A stretch of DNA of 6,217 bases from Tidjanibacter sp. Its GTDB lineage: Bacteria > Bacteroidota > Bacteroidia > Bacteroidales > Rikenellaceae. A program made the position numbers and the translations under genes. Below the pieces are notes generated by a model, which saw nothing but the letters and a program-made list of their open reading frames with translations, was not told the DNA's origin and did not search any database. Each line of letters opens with the position of its first letter. The first letter of the stretch is position 1. This document shows, piece by piece, positions 1-5,262 of the stretch. The stretch covers positions 1-6,217 of the forward strand of contig JAFYRC010000206.1 of the NCBI GenBank assembly GCA_017547065.1. Direction: 5' to 3'.

Positions 1-100
1 ACTCCTCCCCTACGAAAGGGGAGGTTGGGAGGGGTGGTCGAACACTCACTCCCCGCACGAAAACAAAAAAGGTTTCCATTCAACGTGAAAACCCTTCTGC
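1..100. repeat. Tandem repeat copy 1 (REP-like hairpin plus terminator copy)
   Basis: This is the first of two near-identical units; the second starts at 112. Bases 1-100 match 112-212 with two substitutions (60 and 79) and one A-run length difference. The unit opens with a GC-rich hairpin (8-bp stem 4-11/17-24, CCTCCCCT pairing with AGGGGAGG), followed by a G-rich tract, then ACTCCCCGCACG (48-59), then a hairpin with an adjoining A-run. The G-rich opening, which translates spuriously as PPLRKGRLGG, resembles dispersed intergenic repeats I recall from Bacteroidetes genomes; that link is from memory. The window begins at the repeat, so further copies may lie to the left. No gene is supported here. 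Confidence 0.85.
65..96 (-). terminator. Duplicate copy of the tRNA terminator hairpin
   Basis: On the minus strand this reads GGTTTTCAC, loop, ATGGAAACC, then TTTTTT. It is the copy-1 counterpart of the hairpin at 176-208, with the base of one arm weakened by T at 79 instead of C. No gene lies immediately upstream of it on the minus strand, so it is either a second back-up terminator for the tRNA transcript or a relic of the tandem duplication. Confidence 0.5.
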
Positions 101-111
101 ATGCCTCAATG

Positions 112-212
112 ACTCCTCCCCTACGAAAGGGGAGGTTGGGAGGGGTGGTCGAACACTCACTCCCCGCACGCAAACAAAAAAAGGTTTCCACTCAACGTGA
201 AAACCCTTCTGC
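112..212. repeat. Tandem repeat copy 2, abutting the tRNA 3' end
   Basis: This is the second unit of the direct repeat, with the same GC-rich hairpin (about 115-122/128-135). It directly abuts the 3' end of the minus-strand tRNA-Leu. Its bases 158-172 (CACTCCCCGCACGCA) are a perfect inverted copy of 210-224, which covers the last 11 bases of the tRNA and its first trailing bases. The distal part serves as the tRNA terminator. Since the terminator is part of the repeat unit, the array may have grown by duplication of the tRNA 3' flank; that is inference. Confidence 0.85.
176..208 (-). terminator. Factor-independent terminator of tRNA-Leu
   Basis: On the minus strand, six bases after the tRNA 3' end, the sequence runs AAGGGTTTTCAC-GTTGA-GTGGAAACC followed by seven T. 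The stem is 9 bp with one mismatch (183-191 with 197-205) and a 5-nt loop. The position, immediately downstream of the tRNA and followed by a T-run, fits an intrinsic terminator. It lies inside repeat copy 2. Confidence 0.75.
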
Positions 213-213
213 G

Positions 214-295
214 TGCGGGGAGTGGGACTCGAACCCACACGGCTCTCGCCACCAGATCCTAAGTCTGGCGCGGCTACCAATTACGCCATCTCCGC
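214..295 (-). tRNA. trnL: tRNA-Leu, anticodon UAG
   Basis: The minus strand folds into a complete 82-nt tRNA. It has acceptor GCGGAGA/TCCCCGC, a D arm with the GCG/CGC stem and TTGGTAG loop, anticodon arm CCAGA-CTTAGGA-TCTGG giving anticodon UAG, a long variable arm (GGC-GAGA-GCC) as expected for a class II tRNA, a T arm GTGGG-TTCGAGT-CCCAC, and discriminator A. CCA is not encoded (the next bases are CGCAGA), so it must be added after transcription. One acceptor pair is broken: A5 faces C68 where T would complete the helix. It is probably transcribed alone from the promoter at 309-316 and ends at the hairpin in repeat copy 2. Confidence 0.95.
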
Positions 296-308
296 AGCCT
301 TTGTGCCA

Positions 309-316
309 CAAAGGTA
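309..316 (-). promoter_or_regulatory. Probable promoter -7 element for tRNA-Leu
   Basis: The minus strand reads TACCTTTG, an exact match to the Bacteroidetes sigma-ABfr -7 consensus TAnnTTTG, 13 bases upstream of the tRNA 5' end. A clear -33 TTTG is not evident; a TTG lies at 342-340, slightly farther than ideal. The element also forms part of a 17-bp palindrome, CCTTTGTG-C-CACAAAGG (298-314). Confidence 0.55.
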
Positions 317-359
317 AATAATTTTTCCGATTCCGAGAACAATCAACAACTTTTTTCCT

Positions 360-367
360 TACCTTTG
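360..367 (+). promoter_or_regulatory. Probable promoter -7 element for the riboswitch-btuGB operon
   Basis: TACCTTTG matches TAnnTTTG exactly and ends three bases before the first pairing strand of the cobalamin riboswitch (P1 at 371), so a start site around 371-376 would make the aptamer nearly the first part of the transcript. The -33 region is T-rich but has no convincing TTTG. The 11-bp surround TTACCTTTGTG (359-369) is repeated in inverted orientation at 307-317 in the tRNA promoter. Confidence 0.6.
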
Positions 368-370
368 TGC

Positions 371-564
371 CGATGCGGTTCCCGTAATAGGGACTAACAG
401 GGAATGCCGTGAAAGTCGGCAACAGTTCCCGCTGCTGTAAGCCTCGATGCTGCAACGTGCTGCATTTCAGGCTCTCGAACATTCAAACATTACGTCACTG
501 GTGAGGTGCACATCATCGGGAAGGCGGTTCGAGAGTGAGGCGAGTCAGAAGACCTGCCACATCG
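371..564 (+). ncRNA. Cobalamin (AdoCbl) riboswitch
   Basis: This is an RNA aptamer that binds cobalamin and controls the downstream uptake genes. Visible landmarks, in order, are the core GGGAATGCCGTGAAAGTCGG (400-419), then CAACAGTTCCCGCTGCTGTAA (420-440), a peripheral stem pairing GCCT.GATGC with GCATT.AGGC (441-450/462-472), GTCACTG (494-500), GGGAAGGCG (518-526), and the B12 box AGTCAGAAGACCTGCC (543-558). The B12 box differs from the textbook AGCCAGGAGACCTGCC at two positions. A closing stem CGATG/CATCG joins 371-375 to 560-564. The genes downstream encode corrinoid capture and import, so repression at high cobalamin is the expected behaviour; the expression platform lies somewhere in 565-732 and is not obvious. 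Confidence 0.95.
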
Positions 565-615
565 TTTTGGGATTGCTCCTGCGGCGAATGGGAGGGTTTT
601 CGTGTAGATTCTGGA

Positions 616-633
616 GGTGCCACCAACGGCACC
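616..633 (+). other. Perfect hairpin in the riboswitch leader
   Basis: GGTGCC-ACCAAC-GGCACC forms a 6-bp stem with a 6-nt loop. It is followed by A-rich sequence rather than T, so it is not a terminator on the plus strand. It could be part of the riboswitch expression platform or a stabilising leader structure. Confidence 0.45.
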
Positions 634-655
634 AAAAAAGCAAAACACAAAGCAC

Positions 656-711
656 AAACAAGATGGCCGCTCGCAGCAAAAACCGCAAGCGGGAGTACTT
701 GTTTTTTGTTT
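656..711 (+). promoter_or_regulatory. Terminator-like stem, possible riboswitch expression platform
   Basis: An outer stem AAACAAG/CTTGTTT (656-662/698-704) encloses CCGCT/AGCGG (667-671/688-692), and the 3' arm runs into a T-rich tract (702-711, TTTTTTGTTT). This looks like an attenuator about 20 nt before the btuG start codon. The internal mismatches and the T-tract overlapping the stem make it imperfect, and a translational mechanism remains possible. Confidence 0.4.
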
Positions 712-732
712 AACCCTTTAACTTTTAGAGAA

Positions 733-1815
733 ATGAAAAAGTTATTTGGAATCTTTTGTGTTTTCGCAACCGCCTTTGTGCTCGGTGGTTGCAACCCCTC
801 GAATGAGGGTCCTAACCCCGACGACCAGCCAACCCCATTCGAGGGTGGCGTGTGGGTGTTGTGTGAGGGTAGTTTTGGCTCCGGCAACTCTTCGCTGTGG
901 CACTACAACCCCACCACACAGGCCGTTACGGCCGATGTTTTCCACCTGGTAAATGACGCAATGCTGGGCGATGTCGGACAATCCATGTATTTGTACAACA
1001 GCACTTTGTATGTGGTAGTGAACAACTCGGGCGTGGTCTATGCCATAGATTGCAACACGGGCAAGGTTGAGGGCCTGATTGAGGGACTCACCTCTCCCCG
1101 ATTTGTAGCCATCGACAGTAGTGGCACGAAGGGCTACATTTCGCAGATGTACACCAACAAGCTCATAACCTTCAATCCCAGCACCTTCACCAAGACGGGC
1201 GAAGTGGAATTGAGTGGCGTTGTAAGCTCGGAACAGATGGCTGTTGTGGGCAACAAACTATTCATTGCCTCGTGGAGTAACGACCACAAAATCACCGTGA
1301 TGGACACCACAACCGACACCCAACTCACAACATTCACCGTTGGTGTACAACCCTACTCGATGGTGCTCGACAAGAACAACGCCTTGTGGGTAGTGTGCGA
1401 CGGTGGCAACGAGTATAGCTCTCTGCCCGAGGGTGTTACAACGGAAGCTCCCTCGCTGTGGAGGATCAACACCACAACCTATGCCGCCGAGAAGAAAGAG
1501 GAGTTTACTCCTGGTGGCTACTTCCGCTCGAGGCTGGCAATCAACGGCACGGGCGACACCCTCTACTTCATCTACGACGCAGTGTGGGCCATCAACGTAG
1601 CCACAGGCGTGCTCCCCGCAGAGCCCCTCATCACCATCGAGGGCTGGGGTCAGTATGGCCTTGATGTCAATCCCTACAATGGCGAAATTTACATTGCCGA
1701 CGCAAAAGATTATATGTCCAACGGCACTGTTTTGAGGTACTCACCCACGGGCGAATTGGTGGACGAATTTGAGGTGGGACTCCTTCCTTCGAAGTTTATA
1801 TTTCTGTCCGAATAA
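733..1815 (+). CDS. btuG: BtuG-like surface corrinoid-binding lipoprotein
   Basis: The 360-residue product is a predicted lipoprotein: a basic start MKK, a hydrophobic stretch, and lipobox L17-G18-G19-C20, with Cys20 the lipidated residue. A short linker with acidic residues (E25, D30, D31) follows, compatible with the export signals that place Bacteroidetes lipoproteins on the cell surface. The rest is a beta-propeller: seven spaced strand-turn units (about 55-66, 102-114, 144-157, 187-200, 242-255, 284-297, 333-346, for example VYAIDCNTGKVEG) match the seven blades known for Bacteroides BtuG. BtuG binds vitamin B12 very tightly outside the cell and passes it to BtuB. The riboswitch upstream and TonB receptor 40 bp downstream support that role; without them it would only be called a YncE-like propeller. 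I chose ATG 733 because the longer in-frame reading from 535 runs through the riboswitch and would bury the signal peptide. Confidence 0.88.
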   Translation: MKKLFGIFCVFATAFVLGGCNPSNEGPNPDDQPTPFEGGVWVLCEGSFGSGNSSLWHYNPTTQAVTADVFHLVNDAMLGDVGQSMYLYNSTLYVVVNNSGVVYAIDCNTGKVEGLIEGLTSPRFVAIDSSGTKGYISQMYTNKLITFNPSTFTKTGEVELSGVVSSEQMAVVGNKLFIASWSNDHKITVMDTTTDTQLTTFTVGVQPYSMVLDKNNALWVVCDGGNEYSSLPEGVTTEAPSLWRINTTTYAAEKKEEFTPGGYFRSRLAINGTGDTLYFIYDAVWAINVATGVLPAEPLITIEGWGQYGLDVNPYNGEIYIADAKDYMSNGTVLRYSPTGELVDEFEVGLLPSKFIFLSE

Positions 1816-1820
1816 GCGCG

Positions 1821-1848
1821 AAAAATAAGGTTGATTTTAAGGTAATAT
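1821..1848 (+). repeat. Intergenic copy of a 28-bp btuB segment
   Basis: These 28 bases in the btuG-btuB gap are identical to 3698-3725 inside the btuB coding sequence. Read from 1821 they would encode KNKVDFKVI followed by TAA, the same peptide as btuB residues 615-623, but no reading frame enters here. The identity stops abruptly on both sides. The segment also places an AT-rich stretch (TTTTAAGGTAATATAA) just before the btuB start. Confidence 0.9.
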
Positions 1849-1855
1849 AAACCGA

Positions 1856-3829
1856 GTGAAAAGGCTTATTATAATAGAGTTTCTGATGTTGCTGTTGTGC
1901 GCAGATTTGTGGGCGCACAACAGCGACACTCTGCGCACCGTCAGCATGGAGGGAGTGGTTGTGAAGGCCTCTCGCTCGCTGCGTGATATTGGTGTGCAAA
2001 AGAGCTCGCTCGGCAGTCAGGTTCTCACCGATAATATTGCCTCCTCAATGGCTGAGGTTTTGGCCCAAAACAGCACCATTTTCATCAAATCGTCGGGTCG
2101 CGCCACAACAGCCACAGCCTCCCTGCGAGGCACCGCACCCTCCCACACGGCCGTGAGTTGGAATGGTCTAAATTTGAGTAGCCCCATGCTCGGAATGGTT
2201 GACTTTTCCACCATTCCGTCCTACTTTGTCGACGGCGGAGAGGTCTACCATGGCGCCACATCGGTGGGCGTTACGGGTGGTGGATTGGGTGGAGCCGTTG
2301 TGCTCTCCACCGCAAAACCCAATCATGAAGGACTTGACATTCAACTACTTGGCGGCATTGCAAGCTACAACACCCACGATGATTTTGTGCGCGTGAGCTA
2401 CACAACAAAGAAGTGGGGATCTTCAACGAGAATCCTTTGGAGTTCTTCCGACAACGACTTTGAGTACGTCAACCGAGATAAGTTTGGCCACCCCACAGAG
2501 CGCAACAAAAACTGTGGTTATGCCGACTTCCACCTCCTTCAAGAGCTCTTCTACAACACCCCCTCGGCGGGTAGGTTGTCGGTCAAGGGATGGTGGATGG
2601 ACTCCTCGCGCGGCATTCCCCGCATGACGGTAGACTTCCGCGACGACGACCTCACAAAGGCTTGGCAGGACGAGCAGAGCTTCCGAGGGGTGGCCGAGTG
2701 GGCCAATTCCTACGGTGGCGTGAGGCTCAATGCGAGGGCTGGTTACAACCACGACGACCTCCACTACCGCCACCAAGTTGGCCTGGGAGATGGTAAGGTA
2801 ATGCAGACTGTGGACGCCAGGAGTGTTGCCACCACGGCCTTTGCGGAGTTGAATGGCGAGTGGAGCATTGGCAACAACCTGATGTTGGCCGGAAACCTCA
2901 AAGGAAATATATATGGAGTTGATAGCGAGGATATTGCACCCCTGACACCCGTGGGCTACGAGGCTACGCGCGAGGAAATTTCGGCCTTTGCATCGGCCCG
3001 CTGGAAGCCTACGGAGTGGTTTGGAATGGCGCTGAACGTGCGCGAGGAGTGGCGTGATGGGGTGTGGTCGCCCCTCATTCCGGCCCTCTTTGCCGACGTT
3101 ACCATTTGGCCCGAGGCGGGGCTGATTGTGAGCGGTTCGGCTGCCCGCAACTACCGCTATCCCACCCTCAACGACCTCTACTATGTTCCTGGTGGCAACC
3201 CCGATCTTCTTCCCGAAGAGGGCGAAACGTTCGACCTTGGAGTGGAGAGTAGCGTGGAGCGCAGGGGCTTTAAGGTGGGTGGAAAAGTGACGGTCTACAC
3301 CTCGCATATCAACAACTGGATACTCTGGACGCCCACAATAAAGGGTTTTTGGACCCCACAAAACCTCCAATACGTTGTGAGCCGAGGAGTGGAGGCCCGA
3401 GCCAACGCAGAAGTTCAACTTTCGAAGGATTGGAAGGTGGACGGAAGGGCCATTGTGGGCTATACCTCTTCGGTCAACGCCACCGAGGGAAGCGCCACAT
3501 ACGGCAACCAACTTCCCTACATCCCCCGCTGGTCGGCAACCTCGGCCCTTGGAATCCATTGGAAGCGTTGGAGTGTGAACTATAAGTGGCAACTTTACAG
3601 CGACCGATACACCAACTATTCCGGAACACACTTTTCGGGCGATATTGTGGAGGGTTACTCACTGAGTAACATATCGTTAGGCCACAGCTTCAAGGTAAAA
3701 AATAAGGTTGATTTTAAGGTAATATTCGACATCAACAACCTCTTCAATCGCGAGTATCAATCGATACTCTCCCGCCCCATGCCACCGCGCAACTACGGCC
3801 TCCGTATCGAGTGCCGATTTGGGGCATAA
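1856..3829 (+). CDS. btuB: TonB-dependent outer-membrane corrinoid receptor (BtuB)
   Basis: The 657-residue protein would import corrinoid across the outer membrane, powered by TonB-ExbBD. It has a signal peptide (residues 1-20, ending DLWA), a TonB-box-like SMEGVVVKA (30-38), a plug domain at roughly 40-155 (SLRGTAPSHTAVSWNGL, ending GGGLGGAVVLST) and a barrel at about 160-657, finishing with the typical receptor motif DINNLFNREYQSI (625-637). There is no N-terminal carboxypeptidase-like domain, and the length is close to E. coli BtuB (614), unlike the ~1000-residue SusC receptors. Translation starts at GTG 1856; the first in-frame ATG (residue 11) would cut the signal peptide in half. No Shine-Dalgarno is visible. 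Cobalamin specificity rests on the riboswitch and btuG next to it. The C-terminus ends RFGA, so the usual final aromatic residue is third from the end. Confidence 0.9.
   Translation: MKRLIIIEFLMLLLCADLWAHNSDTLRTVSMEGVVVKASRSLRDIGVQKSSLGSQVLTDNIASSMAEVLAQNSTIFIKSSGRATTATASLRGTAPSHTAVSWNGLNLSSPMLGMVDFSTIPSYFVDGGEVYHGATSVGVTGGGLGGAVVLSTAKPNHEGLDIQLLGGIASYNTHDDFVRVSYTTKKWGSSTRILWSSSDNDFEYVNRDKFGHPTERNKNCGYADFHLLQELFYNTPSAGRLSVKGWWMDSSRGIPRMTVDFRDDDLTKAWQDEQSFRGVAEWANSYGGVRLNARAGYNHDDLHYRHQVGLGDGKVMQTVDARSVATTAFAELNGEWSIGNNLMLAGNLKGNIYGVDSEDIAPLTPVGYEATREEISAFASARWKPTEWFGMALNVREEWRDGVWSPLIPALFADVTIWPEAGLIVSGSAARNYRYPTLNDLYYVPGGNPDLLPEEGETFDLGVESSVERRGFKVGGKVTVYTSHINNWILWTPTIKGFWTPQNLQYVVSRGVEARANAEVQLSKDWKVDGRAIVGYTSSVNATEGSATYGNQLPYIPRWSATSALGIHWKRWSVNYKWQLYSDRYTNYSGTHFSGDIVEGYSLSNISLGHSFKVKNKVDFKVIFDINNLFNREYQSILSRPMPPRNYGLRIECRFGA
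3698..3725 (+). repeat. Coding copy of the 28-bp repeat, within btuB
   Basis: This segment encodes residues K615-I623 plus one base, in a late barrel strand of btuB. It is identical to intergenic bases 1821-1848, 1877 bp upstream in the same orientation. Recombination between the two would delete almost all of btuB. Confidence 0.9.
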
Positions 3830-3839
3830 GGGTCGCGGG

Positions 3840-3854
3840 ATATTACCTTATTTT
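3840..3854 (-). repeat. Shortened inverted relative of the 28-bp repeat
   Basis: Eleven bases after the btuB stop codon the minus strand reads AAAATAAGGTAATAT. Its last 11 bases (TAAGGTAATAT) equal the end of the 28-bp repeat, and the whole 15 bases equal the repeat after removal of 12 internal bases between its two TAAGG words. It is inverted relative to the other two copies. AT-rich composition makes this weaker evidence than the 28-bp match. Confidence 0.5.
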
Positions 3855-3871
3855 CACCCGCAGACAAACAA

Positions 3872-3906
3872 AAAACGACACGCTTTTCGGCGTGTCGTTT
3901 TGTTTT
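3872..3906. terminator. Bidirectional intrinsic terminator between btuB and the ABC operon
   Basis: A perfect 12-bp stem AAAACGACACGC/GCGTGTCGTTTT (3872-3883/3890-3901) closes a TTTTCG loop. On the plus strand it is followed by TTTTGTTTT, ending the btuGB transcript 43 bases after btuB; on the minus strand it is followed by TTTTTTGTTTG, ending the convergent ABC operon 22 bases after its last stop codon. Confidence 0.92.
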
Positions 3907-3927
3907 AGAGCAATTGCTTTGAGCCCC

Positions 3928-5250
3928 CTACGACTTATAGCGAATCCATTTGAGCAACTCACCAAAGGTGGGCTTTTTGCCATACATAAAGACACCAACG
4001 CGGTAGATTTTGCCCGCCAGCCACACTGTCGCAAGGAAGGTTGCATAGAGCAGCACTACCGAAATCCAGAATCCCTCAGGCACGCCATAGGGCAGGCGCA
4101 CCATCATCACAATGGGCGAGGTGAAGGGAATCATACTAAACCACACCGCCAAGGGGCCATTGGGCTCCTGCATTGCGTTCATCATCACAAAGAGGGCCAA
4201 GATGAGCGGAATGGTGATGGGGAGTTGGAGATTGTTTGTGTCCTTCTCGTTGTCCACGGCGCTACCCACTGCTGCAAACATCGCAGCATAAAGGAGGTAG
4301 CCACCCACAAAGTAAATCAGGAAACCGCCCAAGATGCGCACCAAATAGGCGGGGTCGGTGACTGTGTTGATGAGCGCCACAGTGTCCTTATCAAGCGAAA
4401 TGTTGCCCATCGAGGCCATCATTGGATCCATACCCGTGCCGGCCTGCGCCGCTGCGGCAAGCACCTCCGTACCTCCCAGCAGGCTCAACGCGCCCGCGCC
4501 GACCACAACAATGAAGACCACCCAAATGAAGAACTGCGTGATAGCCACGGCAGCGATACCGAGAATCTTTCCCATCATCAATTGGAAGGGTTTGACGCTC
4601 GACACCATCACCTCCATAACCTTGCTACTCTTCTCCTCGATAACACCCTGCATAACCATGTTGCCATAGAGGAACACGAACATATAGATCAGGAAACCAA
4701 ACACATAGGCCAGCGCAATGTTGAGTATGGCACTGCTATCCTTGGCCTCGCCACTCTCGTCAAGTTGCTTCACTTGGAGGCTAATGGGAGTTTTGATCTC
4801 GTTGAGTATGCGGTCGAGGTCGTCGATGTTGTATTGTTTGAGTTTCTCGGCCTCGATGATGCTACGCACCTGGTCGGTGATAGCACTCTCAATGTTGATC
4901 GTGGAAGACTCGTAGGTAAAGAGTTGCACGTTGGAAGGGTTGGTTGCCACATCCTCGCCAATCACGAGAATACCGAACACCTCGTTTTTCTCCTCTTTGA
5001 GCACATCGAAGCTCTTGTCGGAGGTAGCAAACACAATCTGGCCCTCGTTGTGGAGCCTCTCGCCCACCAGACCACTCTGGTCCACCACAATAATCTCCTT
5101 CTGCTCGTCGCTCGACATATTCATCATCAACGCCGGCACAAACATCATCGCCACAAAGGCAATGGGCATAAGTATCGTGGTGATAATAAAACTCTTTTTC
5201 CTTACACGCTCATTGAACTCACGTGCGGCAATGATTTTAATCTTTCCCAT
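3928..5250 (-). CDS. ABC-2 type transporter permease (NatB-like)
   Basis: This is a 440-residue inner-membrane subunit of an ABC exporter. The first membrane segment (about 21-43) follows a basic, arginine-containing start (REFNERVRKKSF). A large soluble domain outside the membrane (about 44-173) comes next, then a bundle of further hydrophobic segments near 174-197, 228-256, 303-326, 344-360, 373-385 and 393-412. The cytoplasmic stretch EEKSSKVMEVMVSSVKP (205-221), between segments 2 and 3, is the conserved ABC-2 loop expected to contact the ATPase. This layout matches the NatB/YhaP group, which has been linked to sodium or antimicrobial export, but the substrate cannot be read from the sequence. 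The gene begins 12 bp after the ATPase stop codon with GGAG five bases before ATG, so the two are surely co-transcribed. It converges on btuB, separated by the terminator. Confidence 0.9.
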   Translation of the reverse strand: MGKIKIIAAREFNERVRKKSFIITTILMPIAFVAMMFVPALMMNMSSDEQKEIIVVDQSGLVGERLHNEGQIVFATSDKSFDVLKEEKNEVFGILVIGEDVATNPSNVQLFTYESSTINIESAITDQVRSIIEAEKLKQYNIDDLDRILNEIKTPISLQVKQLDESGEAKDSSAILNIALAYVFGFLIYMFVFLYGNMVMQGVIEEKSSKVMEVMVSSVKPFQLMMGKILGIAAVAITQFFIWVVFIVVVGAGALSLLGGTEVLAAAAQAGTGMDPMMASMGNISLDKDTVALINTVTDPAYLVRILGGFLIYFVGGYLLYAAMFAAVGSAVDNEKDTNNLQLPITIPLILALFVMMNAMQEPNGPLAVWFSMIPFTSPIVMMVRLPYGVPEGFWISVVLLYATFLATVWLAGKIYRVGVFMYGKKPTFGELLKWIRYKS

Positions 5251-5262
5251 AATCTCCGCTGT

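Noticed and set aside
1..212. CRISPR-like array
   Set aside because: There are only two ~100-bp units with almost no spacer and internal hairpins; there are no short regular repeats with unique spacers and no cas genes.
48..224. Copies of the tRNA 3' end as integration (att) sites
   Set aside because: The repeat copies are inverted relative to the tRNA 3' end and only 12-15 bp long; an integrated element would give direct repeats flanking foreign DNA and an integrase, none of which is seen.
25..321. 98-codon plus-strand open frame across the repeats and tRNA
   Set aside because: It translates the tandem repeat twice (GGVVEHSLPARKQK) and then reads antisense through the tRNA, so it is not a gene.
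576..600. Possible terminator directly after the aptamer (CTCC, loop, GGAG, then GGTTTT)
   Set aside because: Only four base pairs with an 11-nt loop and four T; too weak to call.
535..732. Upstream in-frame extension of btuG to ATG 535
   Set aside because: It overlaps the cobalamin riboswitch B12 box and would put 66 non-secretory residues before a clear lipoprotein signal peptide; ATG 733 gives a normal MKK start.
2423..3631. 402-codon minus-strand open frame inside btuB
   Set aside because: It lies wholly antisense to a well-supported receptor gene, and its translation (rich in His, Arg, Gly and Val without a domain pattern) looks like a codon-bias shadow.
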